Positions 17,742 through 28,500 are shown, counted from the first letter of the stretch. The stretch is DNA of 64,000 nt from Methanoregula sp. UBA247 (GCA_002495055.1 DADR01000060.1:732-64731), one strand, 5' to 3'. Program-made: numbers and translations. Notes: generated from the letters alone by a model not told the origin.

Positions 17742-19220
17742 TCAGAGCAGTTCCTCCACATGCCGGATGACTTCTTTGAGGGTTTTGACCCGGGCGTACC
17801 ATTTATCGTCAGACTCTATGACAATCCACGGTGCATGAGGGGTGTTTGTCCGTGCCAGCATCTCATCGACCGCTGCGTCATAGAGATCCCATTTCTCCCG
17901 GTTCCTCCAGTCTTCCTCGGTTATCTTGTATTGTTTGAGAGGATCATGTTCCCTCTGGTGAAACCGCTTGAGTTGTTCTTCCTTGCTTATCTCCAGCCAG
18001 AACTTGACAATTCCCCCGCCACTGCTGTCGACATAGTCCTGTTCCATTTCATTGATTTCCTGGTAGGCCCTTTGCCACTCGGATTCTGAACAGAACCCTT
18101 CCACACGTTCAACCATTACGCGCCCATACCAGCTGCGGTCATAAATTGCAAAATGCCCCGCTTTGGGGTAATGGCGGATGAACCGCCAGAGATAGTGGTG
18201 CTGGCTCTCATAATCATTCGGGGCAGAGACCGGTAAAACATTGTACCCCAGCGGGTTTATGTACCGGGCGAGACGTGTGATGTTCCCTCCTTTTCCTGCA
18301 GCATCCCACCCTTCATATACGATGATGAACGGGATCTTTCGTTTGAAAAGGAGGTAATTGAGCTCGAGCATTTCAATCTGCAGATTACTCAGCAGGTCCT
18401 GGCACTCTTCTTTTGAATAGGATTTTATTGCAGATGATCTTCTCTGGACGGGATTTTTCGGAGGTTTATCAATGTTTTTCTGTTTTCCTTTTTTGGATCG
18501 CTCCTCACTATCAGCAGCAATGCGTTTTTCGAGGTTTTTTACCAGGGAAGAATATACCTTGTATATGGTATATTTCCGGTCTGTTGCTTCTATAATATGC
18601 CAGGGTGCATAAGCGGTATCGGTCTTTTCAATAAACTCGTCAATCAACGGAAAATAGGTTTCATAATTATGATGAAATTCCCAGATGCTCGGGGTTACCA
18701 GCCATGCAGTAAGCGGGTTTCTCTCACGCTCAAGGAGTCTGGTCTTCTGTTCATCCTTACTGATGTGTAAAAAGAACTTGATGATGATCACACCGCTGTC
18801 GCTGAGCTGACGTTCAAAAACGGTAATTGAATGAATCTCATCTTTGAGTGTTTTTTTCCAGCCAATGCTGGATAGTTTTTCTGCAAGTGCCCTGCTGTAC
18901 CAGCTGCGTGCAAACAGTGCAATTCTTCCTTTCGAAGGGGTTTTTATCCAGAATCTCCACATAAACGGGCGTGCCCGTTCTTCATCCGTGGCTTTGTCTG
19001 TTGCATGAAGACTGAATCCCCGGGGATCAAGGGACTGGATAATTTCCTTGGTGGACATGGTGATACCAGCTGCGTTCCAACCTTCGATGACGATGATGAC
19101 CGGGATGTTGAGATCACGAAGTGTCCGCTGCAGGATACTCAACCGTTCCTTCATCGGCGTCATGGCTTTTTCAAATGCAGCATCATCCATAATTTTTGTC
19201 AGATCATATTTTTCGAACAT
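17742..19220 (-). CDS. Polyphosphate:AMP phosphotransferase-type protein (two-domain PPK2)
   Basis: A 492-residue protein of two tandem PPK2 domains. The C-terminal domain is complete: Walker A VYEGWDAAGKGGNI, Walker B and lid region YDRSWYGRVMVERVEG. The N-terminal domain has EGWNAAGITMSTKEI and FARSWYSRALAEK, lacking the Walker Lys and the catalytic Asp, so it is probably inactive. This two-domain form is typical of class II PPK2, which phosphorylates AMP to ADP using polyphosphate. The start MFEKYDLTKI is the first ATG. It is monocistronic. Confidence 0.88.
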   Translation of the reverse strand: MFEKYDLTKIMDDAAFEKAMTPMKERLSILQRTLRDLNIPVIIVIEGWNAAGITMSTKEIIQSLDPRGFSLHATDKATDEERARPFMWRFWIKTPSKGRIALFARSWYSRALAEKLSSIGWKKTLKDEIHSITVFERQLSDSGVIIIKFFLHISKDEQKTRLLERERNPLTAWLVTPSIWEFHHNYETYFPLIDEFIEKTDTAYAPWHIIEATDRKYTIYKVYSSLVKNLEKRIAADSEERSKKGKQKNIDKPPKNPVQRRSSAIKSYSKEECQDLLSNLQIEMLELNYLLFKRKIPFIIVYEGWDAAGKGGNITRLARYINPLGYNVLPVSAPNDYESQHHYLWRFIRHYPKAGHFAIYDRSWYGRVMVERVEGFCSESEWQRAYQEINEMEQDYVDSSGGGIVKFWLEISKEEQLKRFHQREHDPLKQYKITEEDWRNREKWDLYDAAVDEMLARTNTPHAPWIVIESDDKWYARVKTLKEVIRHVEELL

Positions 19221-19542
19221 TCAGCCCCCTGGTCCATACATGGTAAAAATTTCCCGGCAATCAACGAATCGTAGGGCATGACAGGTAATAAACCCTGCCT
19301 GTTTTTAAAAAAAAGGTAAAAACTTTTTTGTTTTTGTGTATTTCTCAAATAATTCCGGTGATGTACCAAAAATGATACATGAGTTCATTATTCCGGTAGT
19401 ATCTCAAATGAACAGGAGGACTATTGAAAATCGTTCATATCCGTTAGGGAATTTTTGGGTTGGATCTCTCTTGGAGAATGCAATAGTGCAGTTTTTAAAA
19501 AAAAATGCCGGTCAATAAACCAAAAAGTGGAAGGACAATGAA
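19221..19542. other. Intergenic region upstream of the PPK2 gene
   Basis: No gene supported. It contains poly-A/T tracts (for example around 19310) and an inverted repeat ATGTA-N10-TACAT near 19360-19379 that could be a regulatory site. It must hold the promoter of the minus-strand PPK2 gene. Confidence 0.4.
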
Positions 19543-20724
19543 TTATTTCGTGAGTGGTATACCATTCTCGCTTGCGATGGCAATAAATGCGTCAGCGAGA
19601 TGCATGGCCTGTTTTTTGGTTGACCCATACGTATTGAATTTCCAGATTTTTGTTGCACCGGGTATGAGGCCGGTCACCCCTCTCTCTCCAAGAGCACTGG
19701 AAAAGTAGAACCCTCGTTTCTTGTGTACTTCGGCCACCCTGTCAAATGAGGCGGTTGTATCCACCCGTGTCATCGTGTGCTTCCGGGGGTATTCTGACTG
19801 GCACCTTGTACCCTCTATAGCAAGGAGCGCATTCATGACAATGGTGTGGTTTTCAAGTTCGCGATCGAAATGTTTCACCCGTTCTTTAACGTGCGGGAAC
19901 GATGCCATCAGGCCGATTAAGGTAGCGCCCATCAGCGTGCAACCCATCATTTCAGGTTCCTTAATCCCGAATTTCCGGTTTGTAACATCCCCGGTAATTT
20001 CGGTGGTTCGGAACACTTCCGTTGCCCGTTCCGCTGTTGTTGCAAGCACTCCTGATGGGGCAGGAGCTGCCATACTCTTATGCCCGGAACCGACAACGAA
20101 ATCGACACCGAGATCTTTCCCGTCTACCGGGAGGATCCCGACGGTATATGCCCCGTTATACAGCACCGGGATATCGGCCTCGTGAGCGACCTTTGCGATA
20201 GCCTTCACATCATGCAGGTTACCATACTGGTAATCCACATGATCGATAAACGCAAGAGCGGGCACCCTGCCGAATTCACGCTTGACCTCTTCGATCTTGG
20301 TTGCTGTTGCTTCAGGTGTAACCTTATGGTCTGCATCGGCCGGGATCTCCCGGGCAATTCCTCCGGCTTCTTCGACCGCGAGGAACTCGGTATAATGAGA
20401 AAGAGAAGTGAGCAGCACCGGGTCTCCTTTACGGACATAGGTATGGGCAACCGCCTGGAATCCCCGCCGGGCACCCGGTACCGTCCTGACGGCATCCATG
20501 TTAAGCCATGCCGCCAAATCCTTATGGAATTCTGCAATCGGGGGTTTCATGATATAGTCAAGACGATTGGGTTTGCGGCAGTTATCACAGACCGAATACC
20601 CATCACCGTAGGCAATAACCGCTTTCATCGCATCAGCGGTCAGCCTGCCCCCGGCCTGGATTGGGTCAATGTTAATAAAGAGCTCATCTACCTGGCGGGC
20701 TTCAATACCGGTCCCGCATCTCAT
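19543..20724 (-). CDS. pscS: O-phospho-L-seryl-tRNA(Cys):Cys-tRNA synthase (SepCysS)
   Basis: A 393-residue PLP enzyme that converts phosphoseryl-tRNA(Cys), made by SepRS, into Cys-tRNA(Cys). It shows FINIDPIQAGGRL at the start, the conserved SVCDNCRKP Cys pair, PLP Asp/His in AFIDHVDYQYGN, and the PLP Lys in GSGHKSMAAPAPSGVLA. Length is normal. Its ATG overlaps the stop of the 61-residue gene upstream (ATGA), so the two are coupled. This is a strong marker for a methanogen. Confidence 0.95.
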   Translation of the reverse strand: MRCGTGIEARQVDELFINIDPIQAGGRLTADAMKAVIAYGDGYSVCDNCRKPNRLDYIMKPPIAEFHKDLAAWLNMDAVRTVPGARRGFQAVAHTYVRKGDPVLLTSLSHYTEFLAVEEAGGIAREIPADADHKVTPEATATKIEEVKREFGRVPALAFIDHVDYQYGNLHDVKAIAKVAHEADIPVLYNGAYTVGILPVDGKDLGVDFVVGSGHKSMAAPAPSGVLATTAERATEVFRTTEITGDVTNRKFGIKEPEMMGCTLMGATLIGLMASFPHVKERVKHFDRELENHTIVMNALLAIEGTRCQSEYPRKHTMTRVDTTASFDRVAEVHKKRGFYFSSALGERGVTGLIPGATKIWKFNTYGSTKKQAMHLADAFIAIASENGIPLTK

Positions 20725-20906
20725 CTGAGCATCTCCTGTTTCAATGATGCAACCTGCCGTTCGAGATTGTCCAGCAGTCGCTGTGCCTGTACCCGCTGGT
20801 CAGGGTCAAGTTCGTGGGAGGGTGCTGTCTCACGGAGGACCACCCTGAGATCCGTGAGGGTATACATTGCCTGGAAGGTCATATCAACTGCCCGTTTTGA
20901 CACCAA
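20721..20906 (-). CDS. Small helical protein coupled to SepCysS
   Basis: A 61-residue protein (MVSKRAVDMTFQAMYTLTDL to LERQVASLKQEMLR), predicted to be mostly helical with a C-terminal coiled coil. Its stop overlaps the SepCysS start by four bases. It could be a SepRS/SepCysS complex partner, by analogy with the scaffold SepCysE, but I cannot show homology. The ATG start lies in the intergenic region shared with the divergent homospermidine synthase gene. Confidence 0.6.
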   Translation of the reverse strand: MVSKRAVDMTFQAMYTLTDLRVVLRETAPSHELDPDQRVQAQRLLDNLERQVASLKQEMLR

Positions 20907-21085
20907 ATCACCTTACTAGTATTTCGAGTGCCATGAAATAAGTAACCGCCTTTTTAACCATCAACCTCAGGTTATCTTCTGATTCTCCCCATGCTTTCCC
21001 CTGCAGCAATAAATTTTTCATATCATTTTTACATGCAATATTAATAAAAATAAGAACAGAATAGTAAAAAAATCAAACAACACGG

Positions 21086-22537
21086 GTGTCTGAAGTGGAA
21101 TTTAATAACAGGGTTTTGATTATCGGGTATGGTGCGGTAGGCAAGTGCACGCTTCCAATCCTGCTTATGCACGTGAATATACCCCTTGAAAAAATTACCA
21201 TAATCGATTTTAAAGATAAAGCACAGGATCTCAAAGCGTGGACTACCGGAGGTCTCCGGTTTTTCAAGAAAAAAATCACGCCGGATAACCTTTCCCAGAT
21301 CCTTTCGGAAAACCTTGCCGACGGAGGAATGATAATCGACTTAGCCTGGAACATTGACTGCTGCGAAATGGTGCAGTGGTGTCATGATCATAACGTAATG
21401 TACGTCAATACCTCAGTCGAAGCCTGGGATCCTGATGCAGAAAAATTCACCGCAAACCCGTATGAAAAGACCCTGTATTACCGGCAGATGAAACTTCATG
21501 AACTCACGAAAGACTGGCATGAAGGCCCTACTTCGGTTGTTGACCACGGTGCCAATCCAGGTTTAATCTCGCACTTTGCGAGACAGGGACTCGTTGACAT
21601 CGCGCACAGGATGATTACAGATGGGATCGCTCCCGATCCCAATCACACAGAAGAGCTAATCCGGGAGCAGAATTTTGCCCGGCTTGCCATGGAGACCGGT
21701 ATAAAAGTCATTCACTGTTCAGAGAGGGACACCCAGATCTCGCGGTCACCCAAAAAAGTCGACGAATTTGTTGGAACCTGGTGCATTGAAGGTCTCCAGG
21801 AAGAGGGGACCGCACCGGCTGAGATTGGATGGGGAACTCATGAAAAAGACCTGCCCGATCAGGCACATATACCTCCCCTTGGCCCGAAAAACGAGATTCT
21901 GCTGGCCCGGATGGGTATTAATACGTGGGTGCGTTCCTGGCTCCCCGATCAGGAGATTGTTGGTATGGTCATCCGGCACGGCGAGGCATTTGGTATTTCA
22001 GACCGCTGGACCGTCTGGGAGGATGACAAGGCGATCTACCGCCCGACCGTGCACTATGCCTATCTGCCCTGTGATGCAACAATTGCTTCCCTGCACGAGC
22101 TGCGGGGCAGAAATTACCAACTGCAACCAAAATTGCGGATATTGAACGACAGGGAGATTATTTCCGGAGCAGATAGTCTGGGAGCCCTCCTGATGGGTCA
22201 TCCCTATAAATCCTGGTGGACGGGCAGTATTCTTTCCATCGAGGAAGCAAAAACCCTTGCACCCGGTCAGAACGCAACAACGGTCCAGGTTGCCCTGGGT
22301 GTGGTTACCGCCGTGATGTGGATGATAGAAAATCCAAAGAAAGGTTTTTGCCTGCCTGATGATCTTCCTCACAGGTTTGTGCTGGACATCGCACGACCGT
22401 ATCTGGGAGAATTCTATTCCGGACCTTCTGACTGGACCCCGTTGAAAAACCGGAAGATATACTTCAAGGAAAACCCGGAGAATAATTACGATTATGATGA
22501 TGTCTGGCAATTCAAAAACTTCTTATTCGTGCGATGA
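21086..22537 (+). CDS. hss: Homospermidine synthase (saccharopine-dehydrogenase fold)
   Basis: A 483-residue NAD-dependent enzyme of the bacterial-type homospermidine synthase family, which joins two putrescine units (or putrescine and spermidine) through a Schiff base. It has the Rossmann motif VLIIGYGAVGKCTLPILL, TSVEAWDPDAEKF, VDHGANPGLISHFARQ, and ERDTQISRSPKK. Start is GTG at 21086; a second GTG three codons later is possible. A TATA-like stretch lies near 21035. The next gene, 33 bases away, encodes a putrescine-forming type of decarboxylase, supporting the polyamine role. Confidence 0.88.
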   Translation: MSEVEFNNRVLIIGYGAVGKCTLPILLMHVNIPLEKITIIDFKDKAQDLKAWTTGGLRFFKKKITPDNLSQILSENLADGGMIIDLAWNIDCCEMVQWCHDHNVMYVNTSVEAWDPDAEKFTANPYEKTLYYRQMKLHELTKDWHEGPTSVVDHGANPGLISHFARQGLVDIAHRMITDGIAPDPNHTEELIREQNFARLAMETGIKVIHCSERDTQISRSPKKVDEFVGTWCIEGLQEEGTAPAEIGWGTHEKDLPDQAHIPPLGPKNEILLARMGINTWVRSWLPDQEIVGMVIRHGEAFGISDRWTVWEDDKAIYRPTVHYAYLPCDATIASLHELRGRNYQLQPKLRILNDREIISGADSLGALLMGHPYKSWWTGSILSIEEAKTLAPGQNATTVQVALGVVTAVMWMIENPKKGFCLPDDLPHRFVLDIARPYLGEFYSGPSDWTPLKNRKIYFKENPENNYDYDDVWQFKNFLFVR

Positions 22538-22570
22538 ATCACTCTTGTACTGATAAAGGGGGAAAAACGA

Positions 22571-23764
22571 ATGAAAAAGGAAACTACAACAAAGGAACAT
22601 GATGACGGGGTACCTCATATCGGAAAAGCAAGGAAGGAATTATTGCAAAAACTGGCAAAACAGCACGGTACTCCCATCTTTGTGATTGACCATGAAAAGA
22701 TCCGTTCGAATTACCGGGAATTTAAAAAACACCTGCCAAAAATACAGGTATACTACGCGGTAAAAGCGAATTCAAATCCCGAGATTGTAAAGACACTCTA
22801 CGACATGGGAAGCAGCTTCGATGTTGCGTCCATGCCCGAATTCATGATTGTCTATGAAAATATCAGGAAGATGCCAAAAAAAGAACGCCAGGCATGGATA
22901 TGGGATAAGATCATCTATGCAAATACTATCAAGCCAATCGAAACTCTCGAAGCCCTCGACCAGTACAATCCCCTGGTTACGTTTGATAACAGCGAAGAAT
23001 TAAAAAAACTCAGCCAGCACGCACCTCATGCCGGTCTTGTCCTGCGGATACGGGTCCCCAACACGGGATCCATGGTTGAACTTTCCTCCAAGTTCGGTGC
23101 GCACCCGGGTGAAGCAGTTGATTTGATTGCCGAGGCATTTTCCCTGGGGCTTGTTGTAGAAGGATTAAGTTTTCATGTCGGCAGTCAGTGTACAAATTTT
23201 GAGAACTATGTACAGGCATTGCAGTTGTCTGCAGATATTATTAAAGAGACAGAAACACGCACTGGTCGAAAAATCAGGATTCTTGACATCGGTGGTGGTT
23301 TTCCCGTAAAATATCACCCGGAAGTAAAATCCGTAAGAACACTTGCAAAAAAACTGGAAGCCGAAATTAAACGATTATTCCCCCCGGATATGGAGATACT
23401 TGCAGAACCGGGAAGGTTCCTCGTGGCAAATGCCTGTTCTCTGGTCGCAAAAGTAGTCGGGAAAGCGTTCCGCGACGGGAAACCCTGCTATTATATCAAT
23501 GACGGTGTTTATCACACATATTCCGGACAGGTTTTTGACCATGTTACCTACCCGGTTCTGGCGTTTCATGATGGCGAAACGCAGATATCAGCTGTGTTCG
23601 GACCTACCTGTGATGCTTTTGATACCATTACGCTCTCCGCAGACCTGCCGGATCTGAAAATCGGGGATTTGGTCTATTCTGAAAATATCGGCGCATATTC
23701 CCATGCCTCCTCCACCTACTTCAATGGTTTTCCCCCGGCAAAAGTTGTCCACATCAACCAGTAA
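22571..23764 (+). CDS. Ornithine/lysine decarboxylase-type PLP enzyme
   Basis: A 397-residue fold-III PLP decarboxylase. PLP Lys is in YYAVKANSNPEIVK; other landmarks are SFHVGSQC, the glycine loop DIGGGFPVKYHP, EPGRFLVA and the catalytic Cys in FGPTCDAFDTI. The Cys-Asp motif fits ornithine or lysine decarboxylases better than diaminopimelate or carboxynorspermidine decarboxylases. A good ribosome-binding site (GGGGG) precedes the ATG. Directly after hss it likely supplies putrescine to homospermidine synthase. Confidence 0.85.
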   Translation: MKKETTTKEHDDGVPHIGKARKELLQKLAKQHGTPIFVIDHEKIRSNYREFKKHLPKIQVYYAVKANSNPEIVKTLYDMGSSFDVASMPEFMIVYENIRKMPKKERQAWIWDKIIYANTIKPIETLEALDQYNPLVTFDNSEELKKLSQHAPHAGLVLRIRVPNTGSMVELSSKFGAHPGEAVDLIAEAFSLGLVVEGLSFHVGSQCTNFENYVQALQLSADIIKETETRTGRKIRILDIGGGFPVKYHPEVKSVRTLAKKLEAEIKRLFPPDMEILAEPGRFLVANACSLVAKVVGKAFRDGKPCYYINDGVYHTYSGQVFDHVTYPVLAFHDGETQISAVFGPTCDAFDTITLSADLPDLKIGDLVYSENIGAYSHASSTYFNGFPPAKVVHINQ

Positions 23765-23771
23765 TTTTTTT
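23765..23771 (+). terminator. Oligo-T terminator of the polyamine operon
   Basis: A run of seven T follows the decarboxylase stop immediately. Archaeal termination is commonly driven by such tracts. On the other strand A9 at 23822-23830 could do the same for the convergent YkgJ-like gene. Confidence 0.4.
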
Positions 23772-23850
23772 AGACCCGTGTGGTTTTTATCCATAAAAAC
23801 CAGCAAAAGACATTATTACCCAAAAAAAAAGACCACAAGGTCATCAGCGA

Positions 23851-24309
23851 TTACGGTGCGGTGTTCCGGCATGCCGGACAGTTCAGCGCATAATCACGAA
23901 TTCCTTCATTCCAGGGAGTGAACCCGACGCAGATTTTCGGTTTGGTAGTATGGATTTTACAGTATACTTTGCCATCATCCGCCTTCCAGAAGAACGGACA
24001 ATGGGTTAACGGCCTGCCGTGCGGATCTACCCAGTAATCGATACGGATAATATCGGTCAGGTCCTTGTTGGAGATTTCCCTGCCATTGCATTGTCTTTTA
24101 TGGGTAAGCACCAGGGAAACGTGTTGTAAAATATCCTGCCGGTTTTCCTTGATCCAGGGGATGAGATCTTCGATAACACCTTTCTGGCCCCACCCCCATT
24201 TCTCACAACAGCGGCCACATTGGACACACTCCTGGTCAGATGACAAGTTACCACCCCGGTCAGCTATAGGATCTGTTCCTTGTCCATCATAATTTTTGTG
24301 TACCCGCAA
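23851..24309 (-). CDS. YkgJ-family cysteine-cluster protein
   Basis: A 152-residue protein of the YkgJ (zinc/iron-chelating) family. The Cys cluster begins CVQCGRCCEKWGWGQKG and continues with THCPFFWKADDGKVYCKIH and NCPACRNTAP. Members bind a metal or Fe-S cluster; role unknown. It is convergent with the polyamine operon. A second member lies at 44575-44997. Confidence 0.75.
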   Translation of the reverse strand: MRVHKNYDGQGTDPIADRGGNLSSDQECVQCGRCCEKWGWGQKGVIEDLIPWIKENRQDILQHVSLVLTHKRQCNGREISNKDLTDIIRIDYWVDPHGRPLTHCPFFWKADDGKVYCKIHTTKPKICVGFTPWNEGIRDYALNCPACRNTAP

Positions 24310-24602
24310 AGTCGTTTCGTCCAGTTATCCTCTCATGGCTTGAAAAGAAAGACCCTCACAGCGAAAAACAATTTCCGGCCTGCAATACTTTATAAGATTC
24401 AATGGTCATTTACGTCCCTGGACACGGGTATCGCGAGGTGGTCATAAGTCTGGTGGATATTCCCGGGAGATGAGTTTTTATCTCCATCGGTCCGCAGGAG
24501 TATTGTTTTAAGGGTCTGGGGGGAGGAACCGGGGAAGTGAAACGGAGCCTGATCCCGGTCTGGTCGGTTCACCGCAGGACAAAAACCCTCCCGCAAATCA
24601 AA
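24310..24602. other. GC-rich intergenic stretch with a TATA-like box
   Basis: No gene supported. A TATA-like box (CTTTATAAG, about 24388-24396) precedes a GC-rich stretch containing hairpin-capable pieces such as GGAGAT...ATCTCC near 24469-24487 and CCGGGG...CCCGG around 24530-24560. It could be a structured RNA, but it matches no RNA class I know. Confidence 0.35.
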
Positions 24603-24812
24603 CTATGACTTTTGCTTCGGGCGGGTGAGGAAGGTTCCCTCCCGGGGTCCCTGATGAAAGGTCACCTTCGGGATGCGGACAGACTGCGTCAACTGCGTAA
24701 CATCGTCCTTTGACCAGCACAGGAAGGACACTCCGGCCCATGATCCTGACTTTTTCTCTAAAATGTCAGAAATCCGGGCTGCATCGATAAAATCACGGAC
24801 GTGAAATCCTTT
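24603..24812 (-). pseudogene. Start-less minus-strand open frame, possible gene fragment
   Basis: A 69-codon frame without a good start, opening right after a TGA. Translation includes KGFHVRDFIDAARISDILEK, KSGSWAGVSFLCWSKDD, VTQLTQSVRIPKVTF and ends TRPKQKS. Composition is protein-like. It may be the 3' end of a gene broken upstream, or a gene with a non-standard start. Family not recognised. Confidence 0.3.
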
Positions 24813-24832
24813 TCAAGGATAGTATTTTTGTA

Positions 24833-25216
24833 TTACAGGTTTCTTTTGGTTGTAGTTCTTTCCGGTCTTGACCATACGACAAGGAGAAATCCCATTATTA
24901 TCGCAGCTGCAGCAACAATGGTTACACTACCCCAGAATGTTTTTTCAGGTCCGATGACAAGAGAGACCAGAGATAATGTTCCCAGGGCGATAATAAAGGC
25001 TCCACCGGCAAAAACTCCCGTGATGCGGGAAAACCAGAGTATTTTTTCTGAATATTCAGCTGATCTCTTCTGAGATTCAATCAGCTGTATCATGAATGCA
25101 GTACTGGCACCATCCGGATTATCCTTGATTTTTTTTAATGCCTGTATTTTATCATCTATTTTTTTTTCAAAATCTGAATAATTATTGATTAAATCATCGA
25201 TATCGTATGCATCCAT
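24833..25216 (-). CDS. Small two-helix membrane protein with helical N-terminus
   Basis: A 127-residue protein: an acidic/Lys-rich helical cytoplasmic part (residues 1-55, DLINNYSDFEKKIDDKIQAL) followed by two transmembrane helices (about 63-87 and 95-118) and a basic tail. Divergent from the giant TPR kinase at 25502; the two may share a regulatory region. Function unknown. Confidence 0.6.
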   Translation of the reverse strand: MDAYDIDDLINNYSDFEKKIDDKIQALKKIKDNPDGASTAFMIQLIESQKRSAEYSEKILWFSRITGVFAGGAFIIALGTLSLVSLVIGPEKTFWGSVTIVAAAAIIMGFLLVVWSRPERTTTKRNL

Positions 25217-25501
25217 ACTGTAAAATCAATCAGGGTAAATATGAAGTTTTTTACTTAACTCCGGATAATGAATGAATTTTTTTCATCCAAATAAATTACC
25301 GAGTGGTACATTGTATTGACGAGTCAGGACTTTTTCCCTCATCAGAACCTTGAATTTTCATCTTAAAAGGTTCGAATACATAATTGATATTCAACCGAAC
25401 TGATAATTGTCACGTTCGCACCACCTGCGGTTGACTCCTAAGATCTTTACTTCTCGGGATTAAATAGCAACAATTATTCTTTCAAATGGACACAACTTGT
25501 T

Positions 25502-28500
25502 ATGTTCCACAGGAGCGCTCTTGTTCTTGTATGCATTCTCATCTCGCTGCTACTCATTAGTGTTGTCCAGGCTGGAAATCTGACCTGTCGTTCCAATCTG
25601 ACCTATGCCTCTGATTATTATGCCTGTGGGCATGAACTTGTGGATAAAGGTCTGTATGAAGACGCGCTCAAGGCGTTCAGAACTGCTCGTTCCATGGATG
25701 AACGTTTTTATAATGAACATGTTGGCATATCCGGGGAAATCGGATGGGTTCTCAATAAGCTCGGGAGATATGAGGAAGCTCTGGGCGAATTTGAAATATC
25801 TGAAAAATATCATCCTTCTTGGGTCAACGACTATTCTATTTACTATGACAAAGGGTGCCTTCTTGCCAAGCTCGAAAGAAATGAAGAAGCCCTGGAAGAA
25901 TTTGACCATTCCCTCAATGAAATATACACGAGCACCTACGCCTTATTCAATAAAGGCCTTGTGCTGGCAAAATTGGGGAGGTATTCTGAAGCAAAAGAAG
26001 CATTTGATAATGCACGGAAATCATTTGGAAGCAGGGTTCCGCTTCAGGGAAGTTACCGGGAAGCGGCAAATACGTATGATATCGCAAAAGGTATCGCTCA
26101 TCCAGAGGAAACTCCGACACCTGCCATAACCTCTTCTCCCAGCCGACCGGTATATCCAACTCCAACATATAGTTATGGTCTCTCTACTGACCTCCAAACG
26201 AGAAAGGGGAATGATTTCTTAGCACGCTACCAGTATGATGATGCGGTGCAGGCATTCGATCAGGTCCTGGTGAATGATCCCTCCAATTATATTGCTATGG
26301 AAAGAAAAGGAGTTGCACTTGCAAACCTTGGGCGGTTCGAAGATGCACTTACCACCTTAAACCAGGCCACCCTGTACCTGGATTACCATATTGATAAAAC
26401 GTATTATCTTGACGGATGGTATGTAAAAGGATGGGTTTTTGCGAACCTTGGAAAATATGATGAGGCAATTGAGGCATTTAATAAAGCTATCATGGTTGAC
26501 CCGGATTTTTTCACGGCTCACTACAACAAAGCATGGGTTCTGGCAAAGCAGGGGAAATATGATGAGGCGGTGGCTGAATACAACCGTTCACTCGACTGGG
26601 AAAACCAACAGGGACTGAGCGTTAAAACATGGTCGATTCTTGGGCCTCTGGGAAATTACAAGGATGCTGCAGATGCAATTGACAAGGCTGGCATGGTTCA
26701 GAAATCCCAATCCACTCAAGCGGAGACGCTTATTTACCAGACGGATTTTTTCAATGACCCACATTGGCAGACAAATCGTCAGCGGGATTATTACTGGAAT
26801 TCCACCAAAGAGGTGTATTATTTTTTCAGTGATGAAAATCCCGGTTATGCAGAAATTCCTGTCCTGTATAACGTAACTTCCTTCCGTCTGGAATTCGATA
26901 TCACAATACTCCATGCAGATCCGGGAACTACCGCTTTGATCGGGCTATCACAATTCAACTCAACATACAATGAACAGAATGCAATATTTGCCGAGTTTAA
27001 AAGCTGGAAATCTGGCACGTACCGTGAGATTAAGGACGGCGATAAAACATACCAGATCATTGCAATTGATAATGCGAGACGCACTACAAACGAACAGTAC
27101 CAGGGAGCCTGTCGTATCAACAGAGAAGAGGACAGAACGAATCCCACGTTTGGGGAGAACCGGATATACCATGTTCTTGTTCAATATGATAAGGAAAAAA
27201 ATATTATTGAAACCAAGGTAAGTGATAATCTTCACGAAAAAACCTATTTTGTATGTTCCGGGATTTGGGATGAACTTGGCAAATTCCAGAATATGAACAA
27301 AATCATCCTCGCGGTTAGAGAGGTTGAAAATGCATATATCGAGGGATATATCGATAATGTTCGTCTGTACGATACTTCGATCGCACAGGTTAGTGGAACT
27401 CCGAAAATTACTCCCCTATCAACTGCAATTCAAGGAACCAGCGCTGATACGAACACAACAATCTCCTCAACAACCGAACCCAAAAATGGTGAGCCGGATC
27501 GCTCTCTGATTGATCTCGTTCTTCCGTTGATGTTTACAGGAGTCGTTGGCACCGGTATATACGTATGGCAAAAATCACGGAAATCACTCCCCCCGGAACG
27601 GGAACGTCAACGCCTTCAGAATTTATCCAGGTCTGTTGGAACACGGTTATCAGCGCTGGAATTCTTTTCAGGTTGTGTCCGTCCAGATTATGAAAAATCT
27701 GAAGCCTTCATTATCAAGGAAAAATACAAAGAAGCGGAGAAAGAACTTTTTGCTGCAGAAAAAAGAATTCATGAAATTGAACAACTTGAGATCACGGTCA
27801 AGCAATGGAAAAAAGAAGGATTTGACCTCTCCGATCTTTTCAGGAGGGTGAATAGGAATCCTGGGGATTTGATCCCGGTTTTTAATGAATTTAAAAGCGG
27901 TGTGGTAAAATCCAGGATGTTCGAACAAGAACTTTCGGACATACTTCATGAACATAAGGAAATCGAAAAAGAAGAAAAAATTTGCCGGAATATTGAATGG
28001 ATACGACAAAATATCAAAGATCCACAAAAAGCAGTCAGGATTAAAGAAGAATTAAATGAAATCCGTGGCTTCGCTATTGAGCATGAAAACACAAGAACGC
28101 AGGTAAAGACCATCCACGAAATACTTGATTCTCTGGCTTTACAAGTTTCGGGAATGGAAATTTTTGGGGTATTCATGCAATCGCGCATTGAACAGGCAGG
28201 ATTGCAATATGATTCCGGTGACGAGGGTAATTCATATGAAATGCTTAAAAAAATTGAAACTGAAATTAATGAACTGAAACAGTATGAAATTCAAATAAAA
28301 GACTGGAAGAAGCGGGGATATTCCACTATCGAACTCGAGAATTCCTCTTTTAATTCTCTTGAATCTATTAAAATCGCCATCAACGAATTCGGGCAGAATG
28401 TTGATAAAACCCAAAAAAATAAAATCCGGCTTCAAAACCTGAAAGATAATAACCAGAAGATTCTTTATTTACCTGAATTTTTCACCCCCCTTTCCGAAAT

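Noticed and set aside
20080..20919. Long plus-strand frame of 279 codons
   Set aside because: It lies opposite SepCysS and its coupled gene, which are clearly real; it shows no domain and is a shadow of their codon bias.
24480..24600. Possible RNase P or SRP RNA in the GC-rich stretch
   Set aside because: The conserved motifs of those RNAs are not present.
25376..25386. GGTTCGAATAC resembling a tRNA T-arm
   Set aside because: No matching acceptor, D or anticodon arms around it.
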